Counted from the first letter of the stretch, positions 42,300 through 51,377 are shown. The stretch: DNA of 64,000 nucleotides from Allokutzneria sp. NRRL B-24872 (GCF_002155965.1 NZ_MUMH01000015.1:85271-149270); one strand, 5' to 3'. The notes: generated by a model from the sequence alone, not told the origin. Made by a program: numbers and translations.

Positions 42300-42845
42300 A
42301 TGACAACAGCTCTGATCGTGATCGACGTGCAGCGCGGCTTCGACGACACCGAGTTCTGGGGCAAGCGCAACAACCCGGACGCGGAGGCCAACATCCGGCT
42401 GCTCATCGAGGCGTGGCAACGCAGGCGTGAGCCGATCGTGCTGGTGCGGCACAACTCCGCCAAGCCCGATTCGCCGCTGCGCCCCGGCCAGGAAGGCAAC
42501 GAGTTCAAGCCGGAGCTCGACGGCGTCACGCCGGACTTCCTCGTCGACAAGAGCGTGCACTCCGCCTTCCACGGCGAGCAGGACCTGCACGCATGGCTGC
42601 GGGAACGCGGCATCACCAAGCTCGTCACGTGCGGAATCCAGACCAACCGCTGCGTCGAGACCACGACCCGTGTCGGCGGCGACCTCGGCTACGAGATCGA
42701 GTACGTGCTCGACGCGACGTTCACCTTCGACGAGACCGCGCAGGACGGATCGGTCGTCACAGCCGACGAGATCGCGCGCGTGGTCGCGGTGAACCTGCAC
42801 GGCAACTTCGCCAAGGTGACCAGCACGCGCGCCGTCCTTACCTGA
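42300..42845 (+). CDS. Isochorismatase-like cysteine hydrolase
   Basis: A 181-residue alpha/beta hydrolase of the isochorismatase/nicotinamidase superfamily. The D-K-C triad is D9 (VIDVQRGF), K84 (VDKSVHSAF) and C118 (IQTNRCVETTTR). Substrates in this family include nicotinamide, N-carbamoyl compounds and isochorismate; this one cannot be assigned. It is divergent from a GlxA-type regulator, a common pairing. A 15-bp dyad overlaps its stop. Confidence 0.9.
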   Translation: MTTALIVIDVQRGFDDTEFWGKRNNPDAEANIRLLIEAWQRRREPIVLVRHNSAKPDSPLRPGQEGNEFKPELDGVTPDFLVDKSVHSAFHGEQDLHAWLRERGITKLVTCGIQTNRCVETTTRVGGDLGYEIEYVLDATFTFDETAQDGSVVTADEIARVVAVNLHGNFAKVTSTRAVLT

Positions 42846-42852
42846 CAGGTAA
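42838..42852. promoter_or_regulatory. 15-bp dyad TTACCTG-A-CAGGTAA
   Basis: A perfect inverted repeat spanning the isochorismatase stop codon, 36 bases before the SnoaL-like gene start. It is operator-like in form; which regulator would bind is unknown. Confidence 0.45.
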
Positions 42853-42887
42853 TCGATTCGACGCACTCACTCGCGTAGACATGAAGC

Positions 42888-43304
42888 ATGACAACGCGGG
42901 ACACGGTGATGGAGCTGCTGCGGCGAATCGGCGAGGGCGACCCCGAGCGCATCGCGGAACTGTATGCGCCACAAGGGGACTGGAAGCTCGACTGGCCCGA
43001 GGCGGAGCACGGGCGAGCCCAGACGCCGTGGATTCGCCACCGGTCCACGCGCGCCGACGCCGCCGCGCACTTCCGCGAGATCGGCGAGAACCACGTGCCT
43101 GGCAAGGCGGCGACAGAGATCGAACGCATCCTCGTCGACGACGACGAAGCCGTGGTGCTGGGCGAGATCCGGCAGACCGCGAAGTCAACCGGACGCGCCT
43201 ACCGAGCGCGTTTCGCCCTGCACCTCACGGTCGAGAACGGTTTGATCACCCGGCACCACGTCTACGAGGACAGCCTCGCCGTGGCCCAGGCGTTCCAGCG
43301 CTGA
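42888..43304 (+). CDS. SnoaL-like / nuclear transport factor 2-fold protein
   Basis: A 138-residue single-domain protein with an NTF2-like cone fold, recognised by the pattern of an N-terminal helix (DTVMELLRRIGEGDPERIAELYAP), a DW-containing strand, and terminal strands ALHLTVENGLITRHHVYEDSLAVAQAF. Such proteins are often isomerases, cyclases or ketosteroid-isomerase-like enzymes, or simple binding proteins. It follows the isochorismatase-like gene by 42 bases. Confidence 0.82.
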   Translation: MTTRDTVMELLRRIGEGDPERIAELYAPQGDWKLDWPEAEHGRAQTPWIRHRSTRADAAAHFREIGENHVPGKAATEIERILVDDDEAVVLGEIRQTAKSTGRAYRARFALHLTVENGLITRHHVYEDSLAVAQAFQR

Positions 43305-43310
43305 GAAAGC

Positions 43311-44126
43311 CTAGGACTCGTTCAGCACCGATTGTAGGAACGATCGCGTGCGCTCGTGGTCGGGCGAGTCGAACATCTGCTCCGGCGGCGCGGCCTCGAT
43401 GATCTTGCCCTCGCAGAACATCAGCACGCGGTGCGAGATGTCCCGCGCGAACTTCATCGCGTGGGTCACGCACAGCATGGTGACGTCGGTGGTCTTGGCG
43501 ACGTCGCGCAAAACGTCGAGCACTCCGGCGGCCAGCTCCGGGTCCAGCGCCGAGGTCACCTCGTCCAGCAGCAGCACGTCCGGGCGCATCGCGAGCGCGC
43601 GGGCGATCGCGACCCGCTGCTGCTGACCGCCGGAGAGCTGTGAAGGATACGAGTCGATCTTGTGATCGAGTCCGACCATCTCCAGCAGGCCGAGCGCGCG
43701 CTCCTCAGCCTCCTCCTTGGACAGTCCGAGCACGTGCACCGGCGCCTCGGTCACGTTGCGCAGCACGCGCATGTTCGGGAAGAGGTTGAAGGACTGGAAC
43801 ACCATGGTGATGCGCTGGCGCACCTTGCGGACGTGCGCCTCGCTCGCCGGGACCAGCTTCCCGCCGCGCTCCTCGTGGAAGAGGTAGTCGTCCCCGACGC
43901 GCACGGTGCCGGTGTCCGGCTCCATCAGCGTCATCAGCATGCGCAGGATCGTGGTCTTGCCGGAGCCGCTGGGCCCGATCAGCGTGACCCGCTCCCCGGC
44001 GCCAACCGCAAAAGAGAGATCATCTAGCACCACGTTGTCGCCGAAGCGCTTGGAGACCTTGTCGAAGTGGATGAACTGACCGTCCTTGCGTGAGGTCAGG
44101 GCTGCCTCGGTCGCCGACTGGCTCAT
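43311..44126 (-). CDS. ehuA: Ectoine/hydroxyectoine ABC transporter ATP-binding protein (EhuA-like)
   Basis: A 271-residue polar-amino-acid-type ABC ATPase. Walker A GPSGSGKTT, Q-loop VFQSFNLFPNM, signature LSGGQQQRVAIARAL, Walker B VLLLDEVTSALDPEL, and the switch His in CVTHAMKFARD. It energises the EhuCD permease encoded just upstream. The ATG at 44126 follows GGAAAGGACC; a TTG at 44150 would add eight residues. Assignment to ectoine rests on the binding-protein gene and on gene order. Confidence 0.88.
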   Translation of the reverse strand: MSQSATEAALTSRKDGQFIHFDKVSKRFGDNVVLDDLSFAVGAGERVTLIGPSGSGKTTILRMLMTLMEPDTGTVRVGDDYLFHEERGGKLVPASEAHVRKVRQRITMVFQSFNLFPNMRVLRNVTEAPVHVLGLSKEEAEERALGLLEMVGLDHKIDSYPSQLSGGQQQRVAIARALAMRPDVLLLDEVTSALDPELAAGVLDVLRDVAKTTDVTMLCVTHAMKFARDISHRVLMFCEGKIIEAAPPEQMFDSPDHERTRSFLQSVLNES

Positions 44127-44153
44127 GAGCTTGAGGTCCTTTCCTAGCAAGGG

Positions 44154-44819
44154 TCATACGGGTCGGGGAGCGGGGACCAGGCGCCGCTCCATCCGCCGCA
44201 CCAGCCACGCGGTCGGCAGGCTCAGCAGCAGGAAGAGCACGCCGATGATGGTGACCGGCTCCAGGTAGCGGTAGTTCTCCGCGCCGAGCTGCCTGGCGAC
44301 GGAGAGCAGCTCCATCACCGTGATCACGGTGAGCTGCGGGGTCTCCTTGAACATCGCGATCGCGTAGTTGCCCAGCGCCGGGATCGACGGCGGCACGGCC
44401 TGCGGCAGGATGACGCTCGTCCACACCCGCCGCGTCGGCAGGTTGAGCGCCTTGGCCGCCTCCCACTGCCCGGCGGGCACGCCCTCGATGCCGGAGCGGT
44501 ACACCTCCGAGGTGTAGGTGGCGTAGTGCAGTCCGAGGCCGATCACGCCGGTCATGAAGGCGGACAACTGGATTCCCGCTTCGGGCAGCACGAAGAACAG
44601 CACGAACAGCTGCACCAGCAACGGGGTCGAGCGGATGAACTCGACGAAGATCTCGGTGGGGATGGAGATCCACCGCGCCGAACTGCGCCGCATCACGGTG
44701 AAGAGCAGCCCCAGCACCAACGCGATCGCGGTTCCCGCCAGCGTCGCGAGCACGGTCACGCCGAGCCCGTCGAGCAGTTGCGGCAGCGTCTCCCACGCGT
44801 AGCCCCAGTCCCAGGTCAC
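44154..44819 (-). CDS. ehuD: Ectoine/hydroxyectoine ABC transporter permease (EhuD-like)
   Basis: A 221-residue HisM-type permease with about five transmembrane segments, and the EAA coupling loop in EAAKALNLPTRRVWTSVILPQAVP. It is one of the two subunits of a heterodimeric channel. GTG start overlapping the EhuC stop by four bases (GTGA), so translation is coupled. Confidence 0.88.
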   Translation of the reverse strand: MTWDWGYAWETLPQLLDGLGVTVLATLAGTAIALVLGLLFTVMRRSSARWISIPTEIFVEFIRSTPLLVQLFVLFFVLPEAGIQLSAFMTGVIGLGLHYATYTSEVYRSGIEGVPAGQWEAAKALNLPTRRVWTSVILPQAVPPSIPALGNYAIAMFKETPQLTVITVMELLSVARQLGAENYRYLEPVTIIGVLFLLLSLPTAWLVRRMERRLVPAPRPV

Positions 44820-45508
44820 TGTGCCCGCACCCCCTTGATACGCGCGAAGAATCCCGGAGTTGGCTGCCTGCCAAGGGATTTCGCGACGCGGCGCTCGATC
44901 AGCCGCACGATGGTCGTGAAGATCACCGCGAGGACCGCGTACAGGATGAGCAGCGCGGTGAACACCGACGCGGAGTCACCGGTGGCGTTGCGCACGATCT
45001 GCCCGGCGAAGGTCAGGTCGGGGATCAGCACGATGTAGGCGACCGAGGTCCCCTTCAGCAGCTCGATCAGCAGGTTGCCGAACGGCGGCAGCATGCGCGC
45101 GATCGCCTGCGGCAGGACGACGAGCCGCATCCGCTGCGAACGGGTGAAGTTCAACGCCACCGCGGCCTCGATCTGCGCGACCGGGACGGCCACGATGCCG
45201 CCGCGCACCACCTCGGCGCCGTAGGCCCCGATGTTCAGCGCCAGCGCGAGGATGCCCGCCCACATCGGTTCGAGCTGCCAGCCCGCGTAGGGCAGCGCGA
45301 AGACGAACCAGAACAGCAGCACCAGGGCGGAGATCCCCCGGAACAGCTCGATGTAGCACCGGCCGATGCCGCGCACCACGATGTTCGGGCTGCACGTCGC
45401 GATGCCCGCCGCGAAGGAGAACGCCAGGCCGAGCACCGCCGCGCCGACGGTGAGCTGCAACGTGGTCAGCAGACCTTCGAGCAGGTAAGCGAAAAGCTGG
45501 GGAGACAT
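44816..45508 (-). CDS. ehuC: Ectoine/hydroxyectoine ABC transporter permease (EhuC-like)
   Basis: A 230-residue permease of the same type as EhuD, with about five transmembrane segments and the coupling-loop segment EAAVALNFTRSQRMRLVVLPQA. The ATG at 45508 has a GAGGTGA ribosome binding site; an in-frame GTG two codons earlier is possible. It begins 12 bases after the binding-protein stop. Confidence 0.88.
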   Translation of the reverse strand: MSPQLFAYLLEGLLTTLQLTVGAAVLGLAFSFAAGIATCSPNIVVRGIGRCYIELFRGISALVLLFWFVFALPYAGWQLEPMWAGILALALNIGAYGAEVVRGGIVAVPVAQIEAAVALNFTRSQRMRLVVLPQAIARMLPPFGNLLIELLKGTSVAYIVLIPDLTFAGQIVRNATGDSASVFTALLILYAVLAVIFTTIVRLIERRVAKSLGRQPTPGFFARIKGVRAQ

Positions 45509-45520
45509 GATCACCTCAAC

Positions 45521-46420
45521 TCAAGAGCTGGTGTCGGTGCACAGCTCGGTGGCGGTCAGGGTGGTCATCTCGGCCTCGGTGAACCCGAAGGGCCGCACGG
45601 TGGAGAGCAGTTCACCGCTGGCGCGCATCCGGTTCAGCTCCACGTTGAAGGCGTCCCGGAACGTCCGCTGGTCGCGCCGGAAACCGAAGGCTCCGCACCC
45701 GAGCTTGCGCTTGCCGCCGATCACCGGGACGAAGGCCGGGGTGAGTTCGAGTGGCGCGTCGGAGCGCTTGGACAGCGCGTCGCGCAAGGAGATCGCGGTC
45801 AGCGAGAAGGCGTCCGCGCGGTTGGCCAGGATGCCGTCGAGCCCGCTGAAGACGCTGTCGAAGATGACCGCGCGGTCCATCAGGCCGAGGTCGGTGGCGT
45901 AGCTGATGTTCGCGCTGCCGGTCAGCAGACCGACGCGAACGTCTTTGCGGGCAACGACGTCGTCGAGGGTCTTGAGCCCCTTGGGGTTGCCCTTCGGCAC
46001 CATCAGCGCCTCCGGCGCCTGGTACTCCGGATCGGAGAACAGCACCTGCTTGCACCGTGCCGGCGTGACGAACATGCCCGCGGCGATCACGTCGAACACG
46101 CCGACCTGCAACGCCGGGATGAGCGCGCCGAAGTCGGTGATGCGCGGGTTCATCCGCTCGACACCCAAGCGCTGGAACACTATCCGCGCCAGCTCGGGCG
46201 CTTCACCGGTGATCCGCCCCGCCCGGTCCACGAAGCCGTACGGGGCCTCGTTGGCGATGCCGATGTTGACCTCGCCGCGGTCGCGGATGCGGGAGAGCAA
46301 ATCGCCGCCAGCCTCCTGCGCGGTCAGATCGACTGTGCTACAAGAGGAAACGGCCAACCCGAGCGCACCGGCCGCCGTGCCCATCAGGAAGTTCCGTCGG
46401 GAGACGTGCGCGGCACACAC
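45521..46420 (-). CDS. ehuB: Ectoine/hydroxyectoine ABC transporter substrate-binding lipoprotein (EhuB-like)
   Basis: A 299-residue binding protein of the SBP_bac_3 family. The N-terminus has a twin-arginine-like SRRNFLMG followed by a hydrophobic run ending in the lipobox AVSSC. IGIANEAPYGFVDRAG and TGEAPELARIVFQRLG match the EhuB group, whose ligand is ectoine/hydroxyectoine. I chose the GTG at 46420 with AAGGAG nine bases upstream; the ATG at 46474 would give an odd Cys-rich extension before the signal. It is first gene of the ehuBCDA operon. Ectoine catabolic genes are not present nearby, so the system may serve osmoprotectant uptake. Confidence 0.85.
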   Translation of the reverse strand: MCAAHVSRRNFLMGTAAGALGLAVSSCSTVDLTAQEAGGDLLSRIRDRGEVNIGIANEAPYGFVDRAGRITGEAPELARIVFQRLGVERMNPRITDFGALIPALQVGVFDVIAAGMFVTPARCKQVLFSDPEYQAPEALMVPKGNPKGLKTLDDVVARKDVRVGLLTGSANISYATDLGLMDRAVIFDSVFSGLDGILANRADAFSLTAISLRDALSKRSDAPLELTPAFVPVIGGKRKLGCGAFGFRRDQRTFRDAFNVELNRMRASGELLSTVRPFGFTEAEMTTLTATELCTDTSS

Positions 46421-46569
46421 GAGGCGCGACTCCTTGCGTCGGCAACAGAACCCGGCGAACGGTAGGTGCGTCACCCCACCCGGTCAAAGGGTCCGGTGTG
46501 GACAGCGCCGATCGCCGTGCCGGGTGTACCCGCTTTTCCCCCGGTCAAACCGCCGCTTCTATGCAAAGG

Positions 46570-48594
46570 TCACGATTGCGTCAACCCGTGGGCTTTCCGG
46601 ATCACCGTCACGATCTCGTCCATGATCTCGGTCAGCTCGTAGTCCTTGGGCGTGAAAACCTTGGCCACACCGCGTTTCAGCAGCTCCTCCGCGTCGGCTG
46701 GCGGGATGATCCCGCCCAGCACCACCGGAACGTCGGTGACCCCAGCCGCCTTCAAGCCCTCCACGACCGCGGGCACGACCTCCAGGTGCGAACCGGAGAG
46801 CACGGACAGCCCGACGACGTGCACGCCCTCCTGCACCGCCGCCGCGACGATCTGCGCCGGAGTGAGCCGAATGCCCTGGTAGACAACCTCGAAACCGACG
46901 TCCCTCGCGCGCACGGCGACCTGCTCGGCGCCGTTGGAATGGCCGTCCAAGCCGGGTTTGCCGACCAGGATTCGCAAACGCTCGCCGAGGTCCTCCCCCG
47001 CCTTGGCCACGCGCTCGCGGACCCCGGCCAGCGCGGCGCCCGCGACCCCGGCGGCCGATGCGCCGGAAACCCCCGTCGGTGCGCGGTACTCGCCGAACAC
47101 TTCGCGCAGGGCCGAAGCCCACTCGCCGGTCGTCACGCCCGCCTTGGCACAGGAAATGGTGGCGGCCATGAGGTTCGTCCCGGTCTTCGCCGCCTCGCGC
47201 AGCCCGCGCAGCGATTCGTCCACAGTGGACGAATCGCGGCCGGAGCGCCACGCGCGCACCGCTTCGCTCGCCTCGCGCTCCACCTTCGGGTCGATCGTCT
47301 CGATCGCCTTGGCGCCCTCGGCCTGCAACGGGCTCGGCTCGGTGGTGTCGAACTTGTTGAGCCCGACCACGACGTCCTCGCCCGCCTCCACCCTGCGGCG
47401 GCGCTCGGCGAGCGAGGAGACCATCTGCGACTTCATGTAGCCGCTCTCCACCGCCGCGACCGAGCCGCCCATCGCCTGCACCCGGTCGATCTCCGCGCGG
47501 GCGCCGTTGACGATCTCGTCGACCTTGGCCTGGATCACCGGGGAACCGTCGAAAAGGTCCTCGTACTCAAGGAGATCCGTCTCGTAGGCGAGCACCTGCT
47601 GCATCCGCAGCGCCCACTGCTGGTCCCACGGGCGCGGCAGGCCGAGCGCCTCGTTCCACGCGGGCAGCTGCACCGCGCGGGCACGGGCGTTGCGGGACAA
47701 GGACACCGCGAGCATCTCCAGCACGATGCGCTGGACGTTGTTCTCCGGCTGCTGCTCGGTCAGGCCGAGCGAGTTGACCTGCACGCCGTAGCGGAACCGC
47801 CGCTGCTTCGGGTTCTCGATGCCGTAGCGGTCGCGGGTGATCTCCTCCCACAGCACGCCGAACGCGCGCATCTTGCACATCTCCTCGATGAAGCGCACGC
47901 CCGCGTTCACGAAGAAGGAGATCCGCCCGACCACCTCGCCGAAGCGGTCGTCGGGCAGCTGGCCGGAGTCGCGCACCGCGTCCAGCACCGAGATCGCCGT
48001 GCACATCGCGTAGGCGACCTCCTGCACCGGGGACGCCCCGACCTCCTGCAGGTGGTAGCTGCAGATGTTGATCGGGTTCCACTTCGGCACGTGCTGGACC
48101 GCCCACGCCACCATGTCGGTGATCAGCCGCAGGCTCGGCCCCGGCGGGAACACGTAGGTGCCCCGCGACAGGTACTCCTTGATGATGTCGTTCTGCGTGG
48201 TGCCCGCGAGCTTGGCCAGCATCTCGTCGCGGTCGAGGCCCTCGTCCTCGGCCTGCTCCTCGGCGACGCCGACGTAGAGCGCGAGCAGCCACATCGCGGT
48301 CGCGTTGATCGTCATCGAGGTGTTGGCCCCGGCGAGCGGGATGCCGTCGAAGAGCTGGCGCATGTCGCCGATGTGGCTGATCGGGACGCCGACCTTGCCG
48401 ACCTCGCCCTTGGAGAGCTCGTGGTCGGGGTCGTAGCCGGTCTGCGTCGGCAGGTCGAACGCGACCGAGAGGCCGGTCTGCCCCTTGGCCAGGTTGCGGC
48501 GGTAGAGCGCGTTCGACGCGCTGGCCGAGGAGTGACCCGCGTAGGTCCGCATCACCCACGGGCGATCGCGATCACGGTCGGACGGGTACGGCAC
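46570..48594 (-). CDS. ecm: Ethylmalonyl-CoA mutase-type B12-dependent mutase (Ecm/MeaA)
   Basis: A 674-residue single-chain mutase. The N-terminal TIM barrel has RTYAGHSSASASNALYRR, FDLPTQTGYDPDH and the NPINICSYHLQEVGA active-site region. The C-terminal cobalamin domain has the base-off ligand H552 in LDGHSNGAEQ, then VVGLSVLSGSH and VVLGGIIPPADAEEL. The sequence style (short N-terminus, no MeaB fusion) is that of MeaA/Ecm, which converts ethylmalonyl-CoA to methylsuccinyl-CoA in the ethylmalonyl-CoA pathway or in polyketide precursor metabolism. A cobalamin adenosyltransferase gene lies 2 kb away. Crotonyl-CoA carboxylase/reductase is not in the window. Confidence 0.9.
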   Translation of the reverse strand: MPYPSDRDRDRPWVMRTYAGHSSASASNALYRRNLAKGQTGLSVAFDLPTQTGYDPDHELSKGEVGKVGVPISHIGDMRQLFDGIPLAGANTSMTINATAMWLLALYVGVAEEQAEDEGLDRDEMLAKLAGTTQNDIIKEYLSRGTYVFPPGPSLRLITDMVAWAVQHVPKWNPINICSYHLQEVGASPVQEVAYAMCTAISVLDAVRDSGQLPDDRFGEVVGRISFFVNAGVRFIEEMCKMRAFGVLWEEITRDRYGIENPKQRRFRYGVQVNSLGLTEQQPENNVQRIVLEMLAVSLSRNARARAVQLPAWNEALGLPRPWDQQWALRMQQVLAYETDLLEYEDLFDGSPVIQAKVDEIVNGARAEIDRVQAMGGSVAAVESGYMKSQMVSSLAERRRRVEAGEDVVVGLNKFDTTEPSPLQAEGAKAIETIDPKVEREASEAVRAWRSGRDSSTVDESLRGLREAAKTGTNLMAATISCAKAGVTTGEWASALREVFGEYRAPTGVSGASAAGVAGAALAGVRERVAKAGEDLGERLRILVGKPGLDGHSNGAEQVAVRARDVGFEVVYQGIRLTPAQIVAAAVQEGVHVVGLSVLSGSHLEVVPAVVEGLKAAGVTDVPVVLGGIIPPADAEELLKRGVAKVFTPKDYELTEIMDEIVTVIRKAHGLTQS
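47211..47237. repeat. 27-bp perfect inverted repeat inside the ecm gene
   Basis: GCGATTCGTCCAC, a single A, then the exact reverse complement GTGGACGAATCGC. It extends the 13-mer GTCCACWGTGGAC that also occurs at 16925, 21052 and 38155. It lies in coding sequence, in the linker between the barrel and cobalamin domains. Confidence 0.7.
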
Positions 48595-48707
48595 TGTCCA
48601 CCTCCGCCTGCGGCTTCGGATTTCGCCGGGCCCAGCGTACTGGCGAGTAACCAGTGATCTACGTGCGATTACTCACAGCAGCCAACAGAACCGGTTCAGC
48701 AACCGGC

Positions 48708-49457
48708 TCATGTTTGATCAAGCAAGTCGCGAACACGCCTCGCGAACAGGTACGCGTCGCCGGGCCAGCGGGCCGAGACGTACCGCCCGTCCACGACGAC
48801 GAAGGCCGCTGTGTCGTCCGTCGCAGTCCCGCGCGCGCTCAGCGTCCTCGGGCCGCGAACGAAGTCGTCCGGACTCGCGAGCGCGCCCCGCACCTCTGCC
48901 TCGACGTAGGCCGGATAGGTCCGGTAGTAGCGGCCGAGCTTCCACGCGGTGAGGAAGTACGCGGAGCGCTCCATGTACTTCGGCAGGCACGTCGTGCGTC
49001 GACCGTGCAGCAACTTCCGCCCGGTCTTGTGATCGGTCGCGCGGGCAGGCAAGAGGACTCCGTGGCAGATCGCGCCGACGGGTCGGTCGAGACTCCAGAA
49101 ATCGGAGATCTTCCCGCGCAGCATCAAAGATCCGAGGTACTGCCGCATGCCCGGCGCGTGCCCGCCCGCCAGTACGAGCGCGTCGTGGTCGGCGGCGATG
49201 ACGTCTTCCCACGCGATGGTCTCGCGGAACTCACGGCTGCGCGCCAGCTCCTGGTAGAGCCGTTTGGGCTCCGGCTCCGCCCCGAGCGCTCCGAAGATCA
49301 CCCCGTCCAGCAGCCGCTGATCGGCGGCCGGGACGGTTCCCGCGCGCTCGGTGGCGAAGACGACCTCGTGCCCGGCCTCGGTCAGCACGTGCCAGGGCAC
49401 CGCCACCTCGGTCACGTCGAAGTCCGTGTCCGGCAACGGCATCAGCACCCTGGCCAC
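48708..49457 (-). CDS. DJ-1/PfpI family (type 1 glutamine amidotransferase-like) protein
   Basis: A 249-residue protein with the nucleophile elbow GAICHGVLL (Cys around residue 130) and the oxyanion region ALVLAGGHAPGMRQYLG. It resembles Hsp31/YhbO-like chaperone-glyoxalase proteins of unclear substrate. A 7-base gap separates it from murA on the same strand, so it may be cotranscribed with murA. It ends 113 bases before ecm. Confidence 0.85.
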   Translation of the reverse strand: MARVLMPLPDTDFDVTEVAVPWHVLTEAGHEVVFATERAGTVPAADQRLLDGVIFGALGAEPEPKRLYQELARSREFRETIAWEDVIAADHDALVLAGGHAPGMRQYLGSLMLRGKISDFWSLDRPVGAICHGVLLPARATDHKTGRKLLHGRRTTCLPKYMERSAYFLTAWKLGRYYRTYPAYVEAEVRGALASPDDFVRGPRTLSARGTATDDTAAFVVVDGRYVSARWPGDAYLFARRVRDLLDQT

Positions 49458-49464
49458 GGCTGGA

Positions 49465-50742
49465 TCAGCGCTCCGGCGGCGCGGACACCCGCTGCACGTC
49501 GGCGCCGAGGCGCTGGAGGTTCTCGATGAACTGCGGGTAGCCGCGGTCGATGTGGAAGACGTCCCACACCTCCGTGACGCCCTCCGCGCACAGGCCCGCG
49601 AGCACCAGGCCCGCGCCCGCGCGGATGTCCGAGGCCCACACCGGCGCTCCGGAGAGCTTCTCGATGCCGCGGACCACGCAGTGGTGGCCGTCCGTGCGCG
49701 CGTCCGCGCCCATCCGCATCATCTCCTCGACGAAGCGGAACCGGGCCTCGAACACGTTCTCGGTGATCATCGAGGTGCCCTCGGCGACCGCGGCGAGCGC
49801 GACCGCGAACGGCTGGTTGTCCGTTGCGAAGCCGGGGTAGGGCAGCGTGACGAAGTCCACCGCCTTGGGGCGGCCGTCCATCACCACGCGGAAGCCCTGC
49901 TGCGGCTCGGTGACGGTGGTGACCTCGGCGCCCGCGCTGCGCAGCTTCTCCAGCACCAGGTTGAGGTGGCCCGGGTCCACGCCGAGCACCGTGATGTCCC
50001 CGCGCGTCATCGCGGCGGCCAGCGCCCAGGTCGCGCCGACGATGCGGTCGCCGATCACGCGGTGCTCGGTGGGCTGCAAGGACTGCACGCCGTGCACCGT
50101 CAGCGTCGAGGTGCCGGCGCCCTCGATCTTCGCGCCCATCTGCTGGAGCATCACGCAGATGTCGATGATCTCCGGCTCGCGCGCGGCGTTGTCGATGACC
50201 GTGGTCCCGTCCGCGAGCACGGCGGCCATCAGGATGTTCTCGGTGGCGCCGACGCTCGGGAAGTCCAGCCAGATCTGCGCGCCGTGCAGGTTCTCCGCCT
50301 CGGCGACCACGCAGCCGTGCTCGATCCCCGTGGTCGCGCCGAGCTGGCGCAGTCCGTTCTGGTGCATGTCCAACGGCCGCGAGCCGATCGCGTCACCGCC
50401 CGGCAGCGCCACGACCGCCTTGCGGCAGCGCGCGACCAGCGGGCCGAGCACGCAGACCGAGGCGCGCAGCTTGCTCATCGACGCGAAGTCGGCGCGGTGG
50501 TTCGGCGTCGCCGGGGAGACGATGGTGACCTTGTCGTGGTCGATGTCGACCTCGCAGCCCAGGCCCCTCAGCACGTCCGCCATCAGCGGCACGTCGAGGA
50601 TCTCCGGGCAGTTGGTCAGTGTCGTGGTGCCCTCGGCCAGCAACGCGGCCGCCATCAGCTTCAGAACACTGTTCTTCGCACCGACGACGGAAACTTCACC
50701 GACGAGGCGCGCGCCGCCCTGGACGCGGAAATGCTCGCTCAC
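49465..50742 (-). CDS. murA: UDP-N-acetylglucosamine 1-carboxyvinyltransferase MurA, Asp at the catalytic-Cys position
   Basis: A 425-residue EPSP-synthase-fold enzyme for the first committed step of peptidoglycan synthesis. K23/N24 in [11 protein letters not shown] bind UDP-GlcNAc. In the PEP-binding loop, where most bacteria have PGGCAIG, this protein reads [14 protein letters not shown] with Asp at 117. The same change is known in mycobacterial MurA and makes the enzyme insensitive to fosfomycin. It is divergent from the pduO-type gene with 56 bases between starts, as in the conserved actinobacterial atpC-DUF2550-adenosyltransferase-murA neighbourhood. Confidence 0.96.
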   Translation of the reverse strand: MSEHFRVQGGARLVGEVSVVGAKNSVLKLMAAALLAEGTTTLTNCPEILDVPLMADVLRGLGCEVDIDHDKVTIVSPATPNHRADFASMSKLRASVCVLGPLVARCRKAVVALPGGDAIGSRPLDMHQNGLRQLGATTGIEHGCVVAEAENLHGAQIWLDFPSVGATENILMAAVLADGTTVIDNAAREPEIIDICVMLQQMGAKIEGAGTSTLTVHGVQSLQPTEHRVIGDRIVGATWALAAAMTRGDITVLGVDPGHLNLVLEKLRSAGAEVTTVTEPQQGFRVVMDGRPKAVDFVTLPYPGFATDNQPFAVALAAVAEGTSMITENVFEARFRFVEEMMRMGADARTDGHHCVVRGIEKLSGAPVWASDIRAGAGLVLAGLCAEGVTEVWDVFHIDRGYPQFIENLQRLGADVQRVSAPPER

Positions 50743-50798
50743 GACGAGCCATCGTATGGGTCAAGCCAAAACGTCTCGTGACCCGTAGGGTCGCTGCC

Positions 50799-51377
50799 AT
50801 GTCTGTCCGCATCAACCGCGTCTACACCCGCGTCGGCGACAACGGCTCCACCGCACTCGGTGACGGCTCGCGGGTGCCCAAGACCAGCACCAGGATCGCG
50901 GCCTACGCGGACGTGGACGAGCTGAACTCCGTCATCGGCGTCGCGCTCGCGCTCGGCTCCCCCGCCGCCGACGTCGCCGACGTGCTCCAGGCCGTGCAGA
51001 ACGACCTCTTCGACGTCGGCGCCGACCTGTGCACGCCGATCGTGCCCGACCCGCCGTACCCGCCGCTGCGCGTGACCGAGGGCTACGTGGAGCGCCTGGA
51101 GCGCTGGTGCGACGTGTTCAACGAGCGCGTCGGCAAGCTGGAGTCGTTCATCCTGCCCGGCGGCACCCCCGCCGCCGCGCTGCTGCACCAGGCGCGCACC
51201 GTCGCCCGCCGCGCCGAGCGCAACGCGTGGGGGCTGTTCGAGGACGCCGAGGAGGCCGAGCGCTCCAACCCGCTGGCCGCCAAGTACCTCAACCGGCTCT
51301 CCGACCTGCTGTTCATCCTGGCCAGGGTGGCGAACCCGGACGGCGACATTCTCTGGAAGCCCGGCGCCAACGGCTGA
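50799..51377 (+). CDS. Cob(I)alamin adenosyltransferase, PduO type
   Basis: A 192-residue ATP:cob(I)alamin adenosyltransferase. YTRVGDNGSTALGDGSRVPKTS is the N-terminal ATP-binding motif (recognised in parts), AYADVDELNSVIGVA follows, and the ATP-site RRAERNAW lies near 135-142. It makes adenosylcobalamin, the cofactor required by mutases such as the Ecm encoded at 46570. ATG at 50799, divergent from murA. Confidence 0.93.
   Translation: MSVRINRVYTRVGDNGSTALGDGSRVPKTSTRIAAYADVDELNSVIGVALALGSPAADVADVLQAVQNDLFDVGADLCTPIVPDPPYPPLRVTEGYVERLERWCDVFNERVGKLESFILPGGTPAAALLHQARTVARRAERNAWGLFEDAEEAERSNPLAAKYLNRLSDLLFILARVANPDGDILWKPGANG

Noticed and set aside
43311..46420. Reading the ABC transporter plus the racemase-like genes as an ectoine degradation locus
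   Set aside because: Ectoine hydrolase and deacetylase genes (DoeA/DoeB type) are absent, and the racemase-like cluster has its own regulator sites. Uptake only is supported.
46479..46549. Direct repeat CCCGGTCAAA upstream of the ehu operon
   Set aside because: Two ten-base copies 61 bases apart in GC-rich DNA without symmetry or promoter-like placement. Too weak to call a regulatory site.
50743..50798. Cobalamin riboswitch near the adenosyltransferase gene
   Set aside because: The divergent gap is only 56 bases, far too short, and no B12-box-like sequence is visible there or upstream of ecm.
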